From Chitinophaga sp. SYP-B3965 (GTDB lineage: Bacteria; Bacteroidota; Bacteroidia; Chitinophagales; Chitinophagaceae): a DNA stretch of 64,000 nt. The number at the start of each line of letters is the position of its first letter. Position 1 is the first letter of the stretch. The notes under the pieces were generated by a model that was not told where the DNA came from, ran no database searches, and saw only the letters and a program-made list of their open reading frames with translations. Both the position numbers and the translations under genes were made by a program. Location: contig NZ_WJFD01000002.1 of the NCBI RefSeq assembly GCF_009647655.1, forward strand, positions 186,001 to 250,000, written 5' to 3'. Shown in pieces: positions 1-8,168 of the stretch.

Positions 1-263
1 GGGTTTTGTGTATTGTATGTGCATAAGTCGTACATTCGTCTCCCGATTAACAACTAATTAACCACCAAAAGAAGAAAGCTTAAGCTAGTCCACGAAATGA
101 ATTAAAAGACAGGTTCATAACATTAAGGCAACTATCTGCTCACATTTACTTAATGCCCCCTTAATGTTCCGATAACGCCAGTAGCTGAAATTTGTGGTGA
201 AAAGAAAGGTATCAAGTACATAAAACAAAACGTACGAGTTAACTTTTTAAACACTTAACCATC
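1..263. other. Intergenic leader region, no gene seen
   Basis: No convincing coding frame on either strand. It is AT-rich and presumably holds the promoter and 5' UTR of the small secreted protein that starts at 264. I found no exact TAnnTTTG element, so the promoter is not assigned. Confidence 0.4.
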
Positions 264-728
264 ATGAAACACAGTATTGTTTTTACACCAAAGCACATTT
301 TTACCCTGTTAGCCATTGTATTAGGTTTCAGTTTACAGGCATCCGCCCAAAGCGAAACATTCGCTTATGCCAATAACCCCGGTTCAGGTAACAAATCAGT
401 AAGAGTTGCCCCTGAAAAAAATGAAATGGCCAGAAAAGGTTGCAAGATCGATATTCAGCAGGAAGGCGCAGAACAACTTCGTTTTCTCGTACAGATCGAT
501 AATCCAACAGGCGAGAAGTTAACCTTGTTCATTAAAGACGTTAATAATAATACCCTGCACAAGGAAGTACTTGACGTGACTTCACCAAAGTTTGTTGCCC
601 GTTATAATTTGGAAAAGCTGGAGGACGGAGCATATACTTTTGAGATCCGTAACGGCAAAAACAAGCTTGAAAAAGCTGTTGATATTAAGACACAACTGAT
701 GGTAAATCGTGTTGTATCTGTTGAGTAG
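264..728 (+). CDS. Small secreted protein with Ig-like C-terminal part
   Basis: A 154-residue exported protein of unknown function. Residues 1-29 form a clear signal peptide: basic start, hydrophobic core FTLLAIVLGFSL, and an ASAQ cleavage site. The mature part is hydrophilic, and its last ~80 residues have alternating beta-strand character (TLFIKDVNNNTLHKE, DGAYTFEIRNG). That resembles the small Ig-like modules seen at the ends of many Bacteroidota secreted proteins, but no sorting-signal ending is evident. It stands alone: a strong terminator follows within 30 bp and the next gene is on the other strand. The ATG fits the signal peptide. I cannot assign a family with confidence. Confidence 0.8.
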   Translation: MKHSIVFTPKHIFTLLAIVLGFSLQASAQSETFAYANNPGSGNKSVRVAPEKNEMARKGCKIDIQQEGAEQLRFLVQIDNPTGEKLTLFIKDVNNNTLHKEVLDVTSPKFVARYNLEKLEDGAYTFEIRNGKNKLEKAVDIKTQLMVNRVVSVE

Positions 729-752
729 TCTATAAATTCTTATGAACAAGGA

Positions 753-785
753 AAGGGCTGTATCTGATGAGATACAGCCCTTTTA
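753..785 (+). terminator. Rho-independent terminator
   Basis: The stem AGGGCTGTATCT pairs with AGATACAGCCCT around a 4-nt loop, followed by a T-rich run. It lies 25 bp after the stop codon of the small secreted protein. Confidence 0.85.
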
Positions 786-832
786 TGTTTTTATTCTATA
801 AAAAATCTCTTCAATCAAAAACCGGCGGCGGG

Positions 833-1146
833 GTCTTTTTTTTATAAAAAAACGCCCCTCTTTAAATAAAAAAAACTCTCTGGGCCTTCATTACATCTAT
901 GCTTTTTACAAAAACACATTCCCCTTAAAATAAAAAACCTCCTCTGGGGCTTCGCTATATCTATGCTCTTTACAAAAACCCGTTTCCCCTTAAAAGAAAA
1001 AAACTCTATGGGCCTTCGCTATATCTATGCTCTTTACAAAAACCCGTTTCCCCTTAAAAGAAAAAAACTCTATGGGCCTTCGCTATATCTATGCTCTTTA
1101 CAAAAACCCGTTTCCCCTTAAAAGAAAAAAACTCTATGGGCCTTCA
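833..1146. repeat. 64-bp tandem repeat array after GH3 gene
   Basis: Near-identical 64-bp units. The marker CTATGC starts at 897, 961, 1025 and 1089, and a more degenerate unit precedes them. The units at 961, 1025 and 1089 are almost perfect copies; the 897 unit is diverged. Each unit carries CTCTTTACAAAAACCCG, CCCCTTAAAAG, an A-run, and CTATGGGCCTTC. The array ends directly at the stop codon (1147-1149) of the minus-strand GH3/beta-lactamase gene. The coding tail from 1141 onward aligns imperfectly with the start of a unit (CCTTCATTACATCATAG against CCTTCGCTATATCTATG), so the array may have grown from the 3' end of that gene. There are no spacers, so it is not CRISPR. Confidence 0.9.
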
Positions 1147-4143
1147 TTACATCATAGCCTGGTACAAAGTCTCCATAATATTAGCCCGCACACTCAAAGT
1201 AGAGATCTTATTATTAGCCCCTCCATTCGGACAAACCCTGTTACTCAGATAAACAAACACCAGCTTAGACTGCGGATCAACCCAAATACAGGTACCCGTA
1301 AACCCCGTATGCCCAAAAGTAGCCGGGGACGCACTCTTACAAGGATAAGCCTCCTGCCGCGTAGCATTATCTTTCTCCGGTTTATCAAACCCCAACCCAC
1401 GCCGGCTGATCTCTGAATGATAAGCAGAAAAATACTGTATCGTTTCCGGCTTAATATAAGTTTTGCCATTAAAGCTCCCACCATTCAACACCATCTGCAA
1501 CAAAACCCCCAGGTCAGTAGCATTGGAAAAAAGCCCCGCATGCCCAGCCACACCACCAAACATAGCAGCTCCCGGATCATGCACATCCCCCCTAATCCAC
1601 TGCACCCGAAATAAATTCTCAAACTCCGTAGGCACCAGCTGAGACAAAGGAAGCCTGCTGCGTGGCTCAAACCCTGTAGTGATCAACCCTAACGGCTCAT
1701 AGAAAGTTTCCCGCACATAATTATCCAACCGTTTACCCGTGATCGCTTCCACTATTTTACCCAGGAAAATAAAATCATTATCACTGTAGATATATTGCCG
1801 CCCAGCCGGGATCAGTTTACTGTCCAGGATCCGGCGATACATCGTATCCACATAGTGCGGTGTCATATAAAGTTTTTCAGCGACCCGCAAAGTATGCAGG
1901 GAATCCTGGTAAGCTTTGTAGATCAGCGTATCAGGCCATCCATTCTCATAGATCGTTTCTTTATAAAAAGGAATGTAAGACACAAGCCCCGCCTGGTGCA
2001 GTAAAATATCCCGCAGGCGCAGATGCTCTTTATTACTGCCCCTCACCCAGGTAAGATAAGTACCCAGTGTACTGTCTATATTTAACTTTCCTTCATCATA
2101 CAGCCGCATCACAGATAAAGTGGTAGCACATATTTTTGTAACAGAAGCAAGGTCGTACACTGATTCAGAAGTAACCGCTTCCCGCTGGCTATAATCAAAA
2201 TAGCCGAAGTTCCTGTTGTATACTATCTTACCATCCTTCAATGCCAATATCTGACAACCGGGCGCAGCACCTTTACTGATCATATCTTTCGCCAGCGAAT
2301 CGATCCTTCCAAGGACCAAACTGTTCATGCCAACTGTTTCAGGCGTTACGGTTTCCAGCAATGGCGGAGGAGGTGGTGGCGGAATAATAGAAGTGATCCC
2401 CGTTCCATACTGGAAGTTATTACAAACCGTTACCGGCAGTTTTCCTTTCGGCTCCATTTTACCAAACAATACCTGCGCTGCAGCTTTATGGGTAAGACTA
2501 TCATCTTCATACGCAGCTATGATGGTAGGCCCATCGCAGAAAAACCGGATAGCATAAGGATTCCCAAATGCAATGGTCACCGCCGGCATTTCTTCAGACA
2601 GTTGATTGATGAGCGCTTTCTCAGAACGTGTGATCCCGAAATCATTCGCAGGACGGCGGCTGTAATTCTGCACCGCGATGATCACTGCTTTATAATTTGC
2701 TTTCAAACGTTGCACCATGGCAGAGATCTGTTCTTCAGACTGACTGGCAGAAAACACATACGCATCTGTATTCGGCCGGTATTGTTTTACCGCTTCAACA
2801 AAAGTATTATTCCCACCATCTACGCCAACCGCCACTACAGCCAGTTTCTGAGAAGCAGCCGTATCAGAGAATGGTAACAGGTGATTATCGTTACGCAACA
2901 AAGTGATCGCTTCTTCAGAAACTCTTTTCTTCAAAGGAAGCACCGCTGCATTAAGGTCGTTCGTAATGTTGTTCGCATCTATGGTTTGCACGTGTGCAAG
3001 CCCCAGGTCATATTTCGCGCGTAATACTTTCTTTACACGGCGGTACACTTCTTCTTTAGATACTTTCCCTTTTTTGATGGATTGCGCAATGGCCGTGATA
3101 CTGCCTTTTGAAGTAGAAGGCAATTCCATCAGATCATTACCTGCCAGTAAAGACTGTAAAGACTCCTGTCCGCCGGTATAATATTTTGAGATGCCTTTCA
3201 TTTCCAAAGCATCTGTTACGATGAGGCCATCAAAGCCCAGGTCTTTCTGCAAGAGGTTGGTCACCGCTTTATATGAAATGGAAGTAGGTGTGTTCGGTTT
3301 GTTATCAATGGAAGGGATATATAAATGCGCGATCATGATAGAACCAACACCGGCTTCTATGGCTTTGCGGAAAGGATATAATTCCAGGGAATCCAGTTGG
3401 GCGATGGTTTTATTAATAGAAGGAAGATCGTAATGAGAATCCACATCTGTATCACCATGACCGGGGAAATGTTTGGCGCAGGCCATGATACCTGCATCCT
3501 GCATACCTCTGATGATTGCAACACCATGCCCTGCCACACGATATTTATCTTCTCCAAAAGACCGGTCATTGATCACCGGGTTATTGGGATTGTTATTTAC
3601 ATCCAGTACAGGTGCAAAGTTGTATTGAATACCCATCCGTTTGCATTGTTCGCCAATGGCTTTCCCTACTTCATAGATCAGGTTGGTATCCTGCACAGCC
3701 CCTAACATCAGGTTGCGCGGAAAGGAGATCACACTGTCCACAAACCGCATTCCCAGTCCCCATTCACCATCCACTGCTACCAGCAAAGGAGTTTTACTGA
3801 TGGCCTGATACCTGTTTACCAGTTCCGCCTGTCTTACCGGGCCACCCTGGAAAGTAACAAGACCGCCTATTTTATTATTCCTGATATCCGCCGTAACAGC
3901 AGCAATATGATCCGCCCCCAGGTTGGAATGCATCCGGATCATGATGAGTTGGGCAATCCGTTCTTCGTGGGAAAGCGAATTGAACACACTATCCACCCAA
4001 CGATCTGCAGGCGTGGGGCCCTGTTTAACTTGTGCCGTTTTCTTTGTCTTGTGTTGCTGCTTTTCCTGAGAACGTATTCCCGGTTGCCCGTTAGCGGCCA
4101 GCAATAATCCGGTGAGTCCCAATACCAAAAAATGCTTCATCAT
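1147..4143 (-). CDS. Secreted GH3 N-acetylglucosaminidase fused to beta-lactamase-fold serine hydrolase
   Basis: Two enzymes in one exported polypeptide of about 998 residues. After a signal peptide (MKHFLVLGLTGLLLAANGQ) comes a family 3 glycoside hydrolase domain of the NagZ type. It shows the KHFPGHGDTDVDSHYDLP signature with the catalytic Asp/His, and IVTDALEMKG with the nucleophile Asp at about residue 311. A second GH3-type alpha/beta domain extends to about residue 615. From about 625 onward is a class C beta-lactamase/esterase-like domain with SVTK (Ser near 667), YSDND (YxN equivalent) and HTGFTG (KTG equivalent). This architecture is known in Bacteroidota and suggests periplasmic processing of peptidoglycan fragments; substrates are inferred. 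The start was placed at the second ATG because the preceding five codons overlap a promoter-like AT-rich segment. A polyproline run (IIPPPPPPPL) links the domains. Confidence 0.9.
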   Translation of the reverse strand: MMKHFLVLGLTGLLLAANGQPGIRSQEKQQHKTKKTAQVKQGPTPADRWVDSVFNSLSHEERIAQLIMIRMHSNLGADHIAAVTADIRNNKIGGLVTFQGGPVRQAELVNRYQAISKTPLLVAVDGEWGLGMRFVDSVISFPRNLMLGAVQDTNLIYEVGKAIGEQCKRMGIQYNFAPVLDVNNNPNNPVINDRSFGEDKYRVAGHGVAIIRGMQDAGIMACAKHFPGHGDTDVDSHYDLPSINKTIAQLDSLELYPFRKAIEAGVGSIMIAHLYIPSIDNKPNTPTSISYKAVTNLLQKDLGFDGLIVTDALEMKGISKYYTGGQESLQSLLAGNDLMELPSTSKGSITAIAQSIKKGKVSKEEVYRRVKKVLRAKYDLGLAHVQTIDANNITNDLNAAVLPLKKRVSEEAITLLRNDNHLLPFSDTAASQKLAVVAVGVDGGNNTFVEAVKQYRPNTDAYVFSASQSEEQISAMVQRLKANYKAVIIAVQNYSRRPANDFGITRSEKALINQLSEEMPAVTIAFGNPYAIRFFCDGPTIIAAYEDDSLTHKAAAQVLFGKMEPKGKLPVTVCNNFQYGTGITSIIPPPPPPPLLETVTPETVGMNSLVLGRIDSLAKDMISKGAAPGCQILALKDGKIVYNRNFGYFDYSQREAVTSESVYDLASVTKICATTLSVMRLYDEGKLNIDSTLGTYLTWVRGSNKEHLRLRDILLHQAGLVSYIPFYKETIYENGWPDTLIYKAYQDSLHTLRVAEKLYMTPHYVDTMYRRILDSKLIPAGRQYIYSDNDFIFLGKIVEAITGKRLDNYVRETFYEPLGLITTGFEPRSRLPLSQLVPTEFENLFRVQWIRGDVHDPGAAMFGGVAGHAGLFSNATDLGVLLQMVLNGGSFNGKTYIKPETIQYFSAYHSEISRRGLGFDKPEKDNATRQEAYPCKSASPATFGHTGFTGTCIWVDPQSKLVFVYLSNRVCPNGGANNKISTLSVRANIMETLYQAMM

Positions 4144-4499
4144 TTTATAAACATACAAAATTTAGCCCGCTCTTCTGCGGCACCACTGCATCTAAAGTCG
4201 CGAAACTCAACACATTACGGCGAAATAGCATATAAATGCTGCTAGCTATTATAGCCATGGGGCTGTTTTTATCATTTGTCTATCATTTAGCTTTATTCCT
4301 TGAATTATATTTATTAATTTGGATTATTCTTTTACAGTATCGCATCAATCTTAATTTTAATTACCGATACATTCAATTGTTTGCTATATTTGCACACTAT
4401 GCCTTTCGGTAAATCTCGCTGAACTTTTTAGCTTAGCTTAGGTTAATGATTACTGAAAACCGTAACAAGTTTTAAAAAAGTAAGTGTTGTACTTACGAA
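4144..4499. other. Divergent intergenic region upstream of adk
   Basis: About 350 bp with no coding frame, separating the divergently transcribed GH3 fusion and adenylate kinase genes. It holds the TATATTTG promoter element of adk, and a 6-bp inverted repeat (GTAAGT-GTTGT-ACTTAC, 4481-4497) immediately before the first in-frame ATG of adk. I see no small RNA or riboswitch. Confidence 0.5.
4361..4392 (+). promoter_or_regulatory. Predicted Bacteroidota promoter of adk
   Basis: TATATTTG at 4385-4392 matches the Bacteroidota -7 consensus TAnnTTTG exactly. The upstream -33 match is weak (TTACCG near 4361). It implies a leader of about 100 nt before adk. Confidence 0.5.
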
Positions 4500-4517
4500 A
4501 TGAATATTAACAACAAC

Positions 4518-5105
4518 ATGGTCAATCTGATTTTATTTGGCCCTCCCGGAAGTGGAAAAGGGACCCAGAGTGCCAACATCATCGAAAAATACGGTCTTAT
4601 CCACCTGTCCACAGGCGACCTGCTCCGTCATGAGATTGGAGGAAAAACGCCTTTGGGCCTGGAAGCTCAGAAGTTCATGGATCAGGGTTTACTGGTTCCG
4701 GACGAAGTAGTGATCGGCATGATCGGTTCTAAACTGGAAGCTAACCCGGAAGCGCGTGGTTTTATTTTTGACGGTTTTCCCCGCACCACGGCACAGGCTG
4801 AGGCGCTGGACAAATTGCTGTCACTTAAGAAAACCGCTATTCACGTAGTATTGAGCCTGGAAGTACCGGAAGATGAACTCATCCGCCGCCTGCTGGATCG
4901 TGGTCTTACCTCCGGCCGCCCGGATGATGCCAATGAAACCATCGTGAAGAACCGCATCGTGGAGTATCATAACAAAACTGCTCCGGTGGCTGACCACTAC
5001 GCCAAATTTGGCAAGTTCAAAAAGGTGAAAGGTGATGGCACTGTTGATGCTACTTTCGACCTGCTGAGCAAAGAAATAGACGAATTAGTGAGTGTGAGGG
5101 CATAA
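4518..5105 (+). CDS. adk: Adenylate kinase, short (no-LID) form
   Basis: Catalyses ATP + AMP = 2 ADP in the cytoplasm, balancing adenine nucleotides. The P-loop GPPGSGKGTQ sits near the start, followed by the AMP-binding HLSTGDLLR, the GFIFDGFPRT motif and the DRGLTSGRPDD segment. No zinc-type LID insertion is present, giving the compact form of about 190 residues usual in Bacteroidota. In-frame ATGs occur at 4500 and 4518. I chose 4518 because family members normally begin with MVNLILFGPPG; starting at 4500 would add six Asn-rich residues. It is followed by a strong terminator and then obg. Confidence 0.95.
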   Translation: MVNLILFGPPGSGKGTQSANIIEKYGLIHLSTGDLLRHEIGGKTPLGLEAQKFMDQGLLVPDEVVIGMIGSKLEANPEARGFIFDGFPRTTAQAEALDKLLSLKKTAIHVVLSLEVPEDELIRRLLDRGLTSGRPDDANETIVKNRIVEYHNKTAPVADHYAKFGKFKKVKGDGTVDATFDLLSKEIDELVSVRA

Positions 5106-5127
5106 CCTCGCTTTCAGACATATTTAG

Positions 5128-5177
5128 AACGCAAAGATCATGTAAGGCTAAACTTTACGATCTTTGCGTTTGTTTTT
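5128..5177 (+). terminator. Terminator between adk and obg
   Basis: A 12-bp stem, AACGCAAAGATC with GATCTTTGCGTT, encloses a second small pairing and is followed by TGTTTTT. It lies 23 bp after the adk stop, so obg probably has its own promoter or relies on readthrough. Confidence 0.8.
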
Positions 5178-5221
5178 ATAGCCTATCCCCGCATTAAATG
5201 GGATAATGGGAGATTTTTGAT

Positions 5222-6268
5222 ATGGAGAATTTTGTTGATTTTATACGGGTATTTTGTAAATCCGGCCACGGTGGCGCAGGAAGCAAACACTTCATGCGCA
5301 CCAAGTTCAAAGCCATGGCTGGTCCCGATGGTGGCGACGGCGGCCGTGGCGGACACCTCATTTTAAGAGGTAACGCCCAGCTGTGGACACTGCTGCATTT
5401 ACGCTGGTATAAAAATGTAAAAGCCGAAAATGGCGAAAACGGCAGTGGAGACAACTGTACCGGCGCCATGGGTAAAGATATTGTGATTGAAGTACCCCTG
5501 GGTACCATCGTACGGGACGAAGAAACCGGTGTTGTAGACGCAGAGATCCTCCGCGACGGAGAAGAAGTTGTCTTCATGCCCGGCGGACAAGGTGGCAGAG
5601 GAAATGCTTATTTCAAAACCGCCACCAACCAGGCCCCGGAACATGCACAACCCGGAGAACCTGGCCAGGAAGGCTGGAAACTGCTGGAACTGAAAGTACT
5701 GGCGGATGTAGGACTCGTTGGTTTCCCGAATGCCGGTAAATCCACCCTGCTCTCTTCCATCACTGCAGCAAGACCAAAAATTGCCAACTACGCTTTTACC
5801 ACCCTCACCCCCCAACTGGGCATGGTGGAGTACCGCGACGACAAGTCATTCTGTATGGCCGATCTTCCAGGTATCATTGAAGGAGCTCACGAAGGCAAAG
5901 GACTGGGACACCGTTTCCTCCGTCACATTGAACGGAATGCTGTGCTGTTGTTCGTGATCCCCGCAGATAGCGAAGATCATCTGAAGGAATTCAAAGTGCT
6001 CAAGAACGAACTGGAACAATTCAACCCGGAACTGCTGGACAAGCAATTTCTTATAGCCATCAGCAAAAGTGATATGCTGGACGATGAACTGAAAACCGCT
6101 ATATCCGCTGAATTGCCAAAGGATGTACCGCATGTGTTCATTTCTGCCGTTACGCAAACTGGCCTGCAGGAATTGAAAGATATACTGTGGGAAGCCCTGA
6201 TCTCAGAATCTAACCGGATCCCTGCTTCCCAGGAAGAAGAGATAGAAGACGAAGAAGCAGAACAATAA
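5222..6268 (+). CDS. obgE: Obg-family ribosome-assembly GTPase
   Basis: An essential GTPase linked to 50S ribosome maturation and stress signalling. Residues 1-158 form the glycine-rich Obg fold ([22 protein letters not shown]). The G domain begins with the P-loop GFPNAGKST at about residue 167 and continues with the TTLTPQLG switch, [16 protein letters not shown], and a base-recognition motif read as SKSD. A short acidic tail ([11 protein letters not shown]) ends the protein, as in many Obg proteins that lack the OCT domain. Length is normal. The tRNA-Thr gene begins 4 bp after its stop codon and may be co-transcribed. Confidence 0.95.
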   Translation: MENFVDFIRVFCKSGHGGAGSKHFMRTKFKAMAGPDGGDGGRGGHLILRGNAQLWTLLHLRWYKNVKAENGENGSGDNCTGAMGKDIVIEVPLGTIVRDEETGVVDAEILRDGEEVVFMPGGQGGRGNAYFKTATNQAPEHAQPGEPGQEGWKLLELKVLADVGLVGFPNAGKSTLLSSITAARPKIANYAFTTLTPQLGMVEYRDDKSFCMADLPGIIEGAHEGKGLGHRFLRHIERNAVLLFVIPADSEDHLKEFKVLKNELEQFNPELLDKQFLIAISKSDMLDDELKTAISAELPKDVPHVFISAVTQTGLQELKDILWEALISESNRIPASQEEEIEDEEAEQ

Positions 6269-6272
6269 ACCC

Positions 6273-6345
6273 GCCTCCTGGCTCAGCTGGCTAGAGCGGT
6301 TGTTTCGTAAATAACAGGTCGTCGGTTCGATCCCGATGGGTGGCT
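6273..6345 (+). tRNA. tRNA-Thr (CGU anticodon), slightly irregular
   Basis: Folds as a cloverleaf: D arm GCTC/GAGC, anticodon stem GTTGT/ATAAC with loop TTCGTAA (anticodon CGT, 6306-6308), variable loop AGGTC, and T arm GTCGG-TTCGATC-CCGAT. It would decode ACG. The acceptor stem is imperfect: 5' GCCTCCT against 3' GGGTGGC leaves a T-T mismatch at position 4 and a T-G pair at position 7. Only one nucleotide separates the acceptor from the D stem where two are normal. No CCA is encoded. It may work, or it may be decaying, since a UGU tRNA could read ACG by wobble. Confidence 0.75.
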
Positions 6346-6351
6346 CTCACA

Positions 6352-6397
6352 AGAAGCCGTTTTCTGGTTGCCAAAACCGGTAAACGGCTTCTCCTTT
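6352..6397 (+). terminator. Stem-loop after tRNA-Thr, probable terminator
   Basis: GAAGCCGTTT pairs with AAACGGCTTC, and an inner CTGGTT/AACCGG extends the helix. Only a weak pyrimidine tract follows, so intrinsic termination is plausible but not certain. Processing of the tRNA 3' end is an alternative role. Confidence 0.5.
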
Positions 6398-6524
6398 GTA
6401 GGAGATCCCTTCTCTTCACATAGGCTCAACATAGGCTACTTCTTTTACTAAGCATAGGTATGCCTGTCTGTAACATTCCTCCCTGGTTCCCCGTTTTACA
6501 GGCAATCCCTTTAATTCCCTGTAT

Positions 6525-7322
6525 ATGCGCCTCTCCCTACTACTGTTTGCATGTTTATGTTTAACCGGCAGTTCCTATGCCCAAAGTTTTATGCGGCTCA
6601 AAAACCTGCAGCTGGGTCCATCATTCGCTTTACAGGCAAAAGGGCAGGATACTACCGTTGCCCATCTCGCACCCTTAACAAAAGATCCGCAGGCTTTTCC
6701 AAACTGGAACATTGATACAATGCATACAGTTAAGCCGCTCATCCAAATGGGACTGGCCAGAGCAATCGTTACGAATGTCAGCTTACTCACTACCTGGGAG
6801 TTTTACAATCCACGTAAAAAAGGATATGATGACCGTAAAGAATTGAAAATAGGTATCGAGTATACCTATGTGGAAAATAACAGATTTTCTATGTCGGGTA
6901 AGCCCAAAAGCTGGCGGGACACAACATGGGACGACGTAAATTTTCGACGCACCAGTGCACACCTGGGCCTTTACACAGACTTTGTATTCAAAAAAGCACT
7001 TAACAAAAAGATGTATTTTTATTTCGGAGCCGGAGGATCCCTGGCTTATACTATCAGTGGAAGGATAACAGAAACGAAAGGTGACATGGTAAATTACAAG
7101 GTCGTATCCACTGAAAAGTATGAACACCCCACGCTTTCCCGCCGGGATATTTCGCTCTTTTTACCTGTTGGTTTTGAGCTGTGGGGATCAAAAAACATTT
7201 CCCGCGTGGGCATGAACGTTGGAATGCGGCCGGGATTAATGTTTATCAAAGAAACGAACCTGCCTGCCTTTATTTCTCCTACAATGGGAGTTACCATCCG
7301 CCTTATCTATAACCTCCATTAA
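6525..7322 (+). CDS. Secreted/outer-membrane-type protein, paralogue 1
   Basis: A 265-residue exported protein of unknown function with signal peptide MRLSLLLFACLCLTGSSYAQ. The mature part alternates polar and hydrophobic residues and ends in the beta-strand TIRLIYNLH, consistent with an outer-membrane beta-barrel closing on an aromatic/polar terminus. It is clearly paralogous to the next gene: both start with LRLKNLQ(L/F)GP, share DTT, KDP and FP near residue 45-60, LLTTWE, IGIEYSYV-type strands, HLGLYTDF, and a RRDI(S/A) segment near the end. Nine bases separate the two stop/start codons, so they are co-transcribed. No enzymatic motif is seen. Confidence 0.8.
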   Translation: MRLSLLLFACLCLTGSSYAQSFMRLKNLQLGPSFALQAKGQDTTVAHLAPLTKDPQAFPNWNIDTMHTVKPLIQMGLARAIVTNVSLLTTWEFYNPRKKGYDDRKELKIGIEYTYVENNRFSMSGKPKSWRDTTWDDVNFRRTSAHLGLYTDFVFKKALNKKMYFYFGAGGSLAYTISGRITETKGDMVNYKVVSTEKYEHPTLSRRDISLFLPVGFELWGSKNISRVGMNVGMRPGLMFIKETNLPAFISPTMGVTIRLIYNLH

Positions 7323-7331
7323 ACCATCTCT

Positions 7332-8123
7332 ATGCGCTTATTTCTACTACTGTTCATCTTAATACCCAATCTGGCTAATGCACAAAAACTCCGGCTAAAA
7401 AATCTCCAATTCGGCCCCACGCTTGCCGTTCAGGTAGACCGTCCCGATACAACCCTGGCGGATATCCGCAAACTTGTAAAAGATCCGCTGCGTTTTCCAA
7501 AAAACAGCCTGGATACGCTTGAGAGAGAATTTGGCCGGGGGCTCTTCTATGGATCAACCAGCCATGTACAAGTTTCTCTGCTTACCACCTGGGAACTCAA
7601 TAGTGATAAAAAAAGTAAATGGGGTCTGCAAAAAGAATGGCGGATAGGAATTGAATACAGCTATGTAGGAAATAACGAAGAGCGCTGGAGTGCCGTAGAC
7701 GCTACTGATCCCTCTAAATATGCGGTCAATGAAGTTTTCTTCCGGCGCAATAATCATATGCTTGGCTTGTACACAGATTTCATCCTTAAAAAAAGTGTTG
7801 CCCGTAACCGCATTTCCTTCTATGGAGGTTTAGGTGGTTACCTCGCATATGCCATCTCCGGAAATGTACTGGAAACAAAAACCCACAGGGTCGATTCCGA
7901 GGAATCGGCTGTTGAAAAATACCGCCACGCTACATTGGGCCGCCGGGATATTGCGGTGCTTTTTCCGATTGGACTGGAAATGCGTCCCGGAAATCAACGC
8001 CGGCCATTAGGTGTAACGTTTGGTATCCGCCCTGGTTTTATGATCATAAAGGAAAAGAACTATGCCGCCTTCATGCCCGGAATGCTTGGGTTTAATGTGC
8101 GGCTGATGTATAATCTTTATTAA
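7332..8123 (+). CDS. Secreted/outer-membrane-type protein, paralogue 2
   Basis: A 263-residue protein with signal peptide MRLFLLLFILIPNLANAQ, and the tandem-duplicate partner of the preceding gene. Shared landmarks keep the same order and spacing (LRLKNLQFGPTLAVQ, DTTLAD, KDPLRFP, LLTTWEL, IGIEYSYVGNN, GLYTDFILKK, RRDIAVLFP, GFNVRLMYNLY), with roughly half of positions identical by eye. The C-terminal aromatic strand suggests a small beta-barrel or surface-layer protein. The gene ends directly in a terminator stem. Function is unknown. Confidence 0.8.
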   Translation: MRLFLLLFILIPNLANAQKLRLKNLQFGPTLAVQVDRPDTTLADIRKLVKDPLRFPKNSLDTLEREFGRGLFYGSTSHVQVSLLTTWELNSDKKSKWGLQKEWRIGIEYSYVGNNEERWSAVDATDPSKYAVNEVFFRRNNHMLGLYTDFILKKSVARNRISFYGGLGGYLAYAISGNVLETKTHRVDSEESAVEKYRHATLGRRDIAVLFPIGLEMRPGNQRRPLGVTFGIRPGFMIIKEKNYAAFMPGMLGFNVRLMYNLY

Positions 8124-8153
8124 AAAAGGGATAGACTATCGCCTATCCCTTTT
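8124..8153. terminator. Bidirectional terminator between convergent genes
   Basis: An 11-bp perfect stem, AAAAGGGATAG with CTATCCCTTTT. It starts at the stop codon of the second paralogue and, read on the minus strand, ends in a T-run just beyond the ThuA operon. Confidence 0.85.
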
Positions 8154-8168
8154 AACTGATTCTGGTAA

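Noticed and set aside
833..1146. CRISPR-like periodicity
   Set aside because: The units are contiguous direct repeats with no unique spacers and no cas genes in the window. The same holds for the arrays at 16.1 and 50.5 kb.
1027..1416. 129-codon plus-strand frame at the 64-bp array
   Set aside because: Reads through the tandem repeats and then antisense to the GH3/beta-lactamase gene. No signal or domain.
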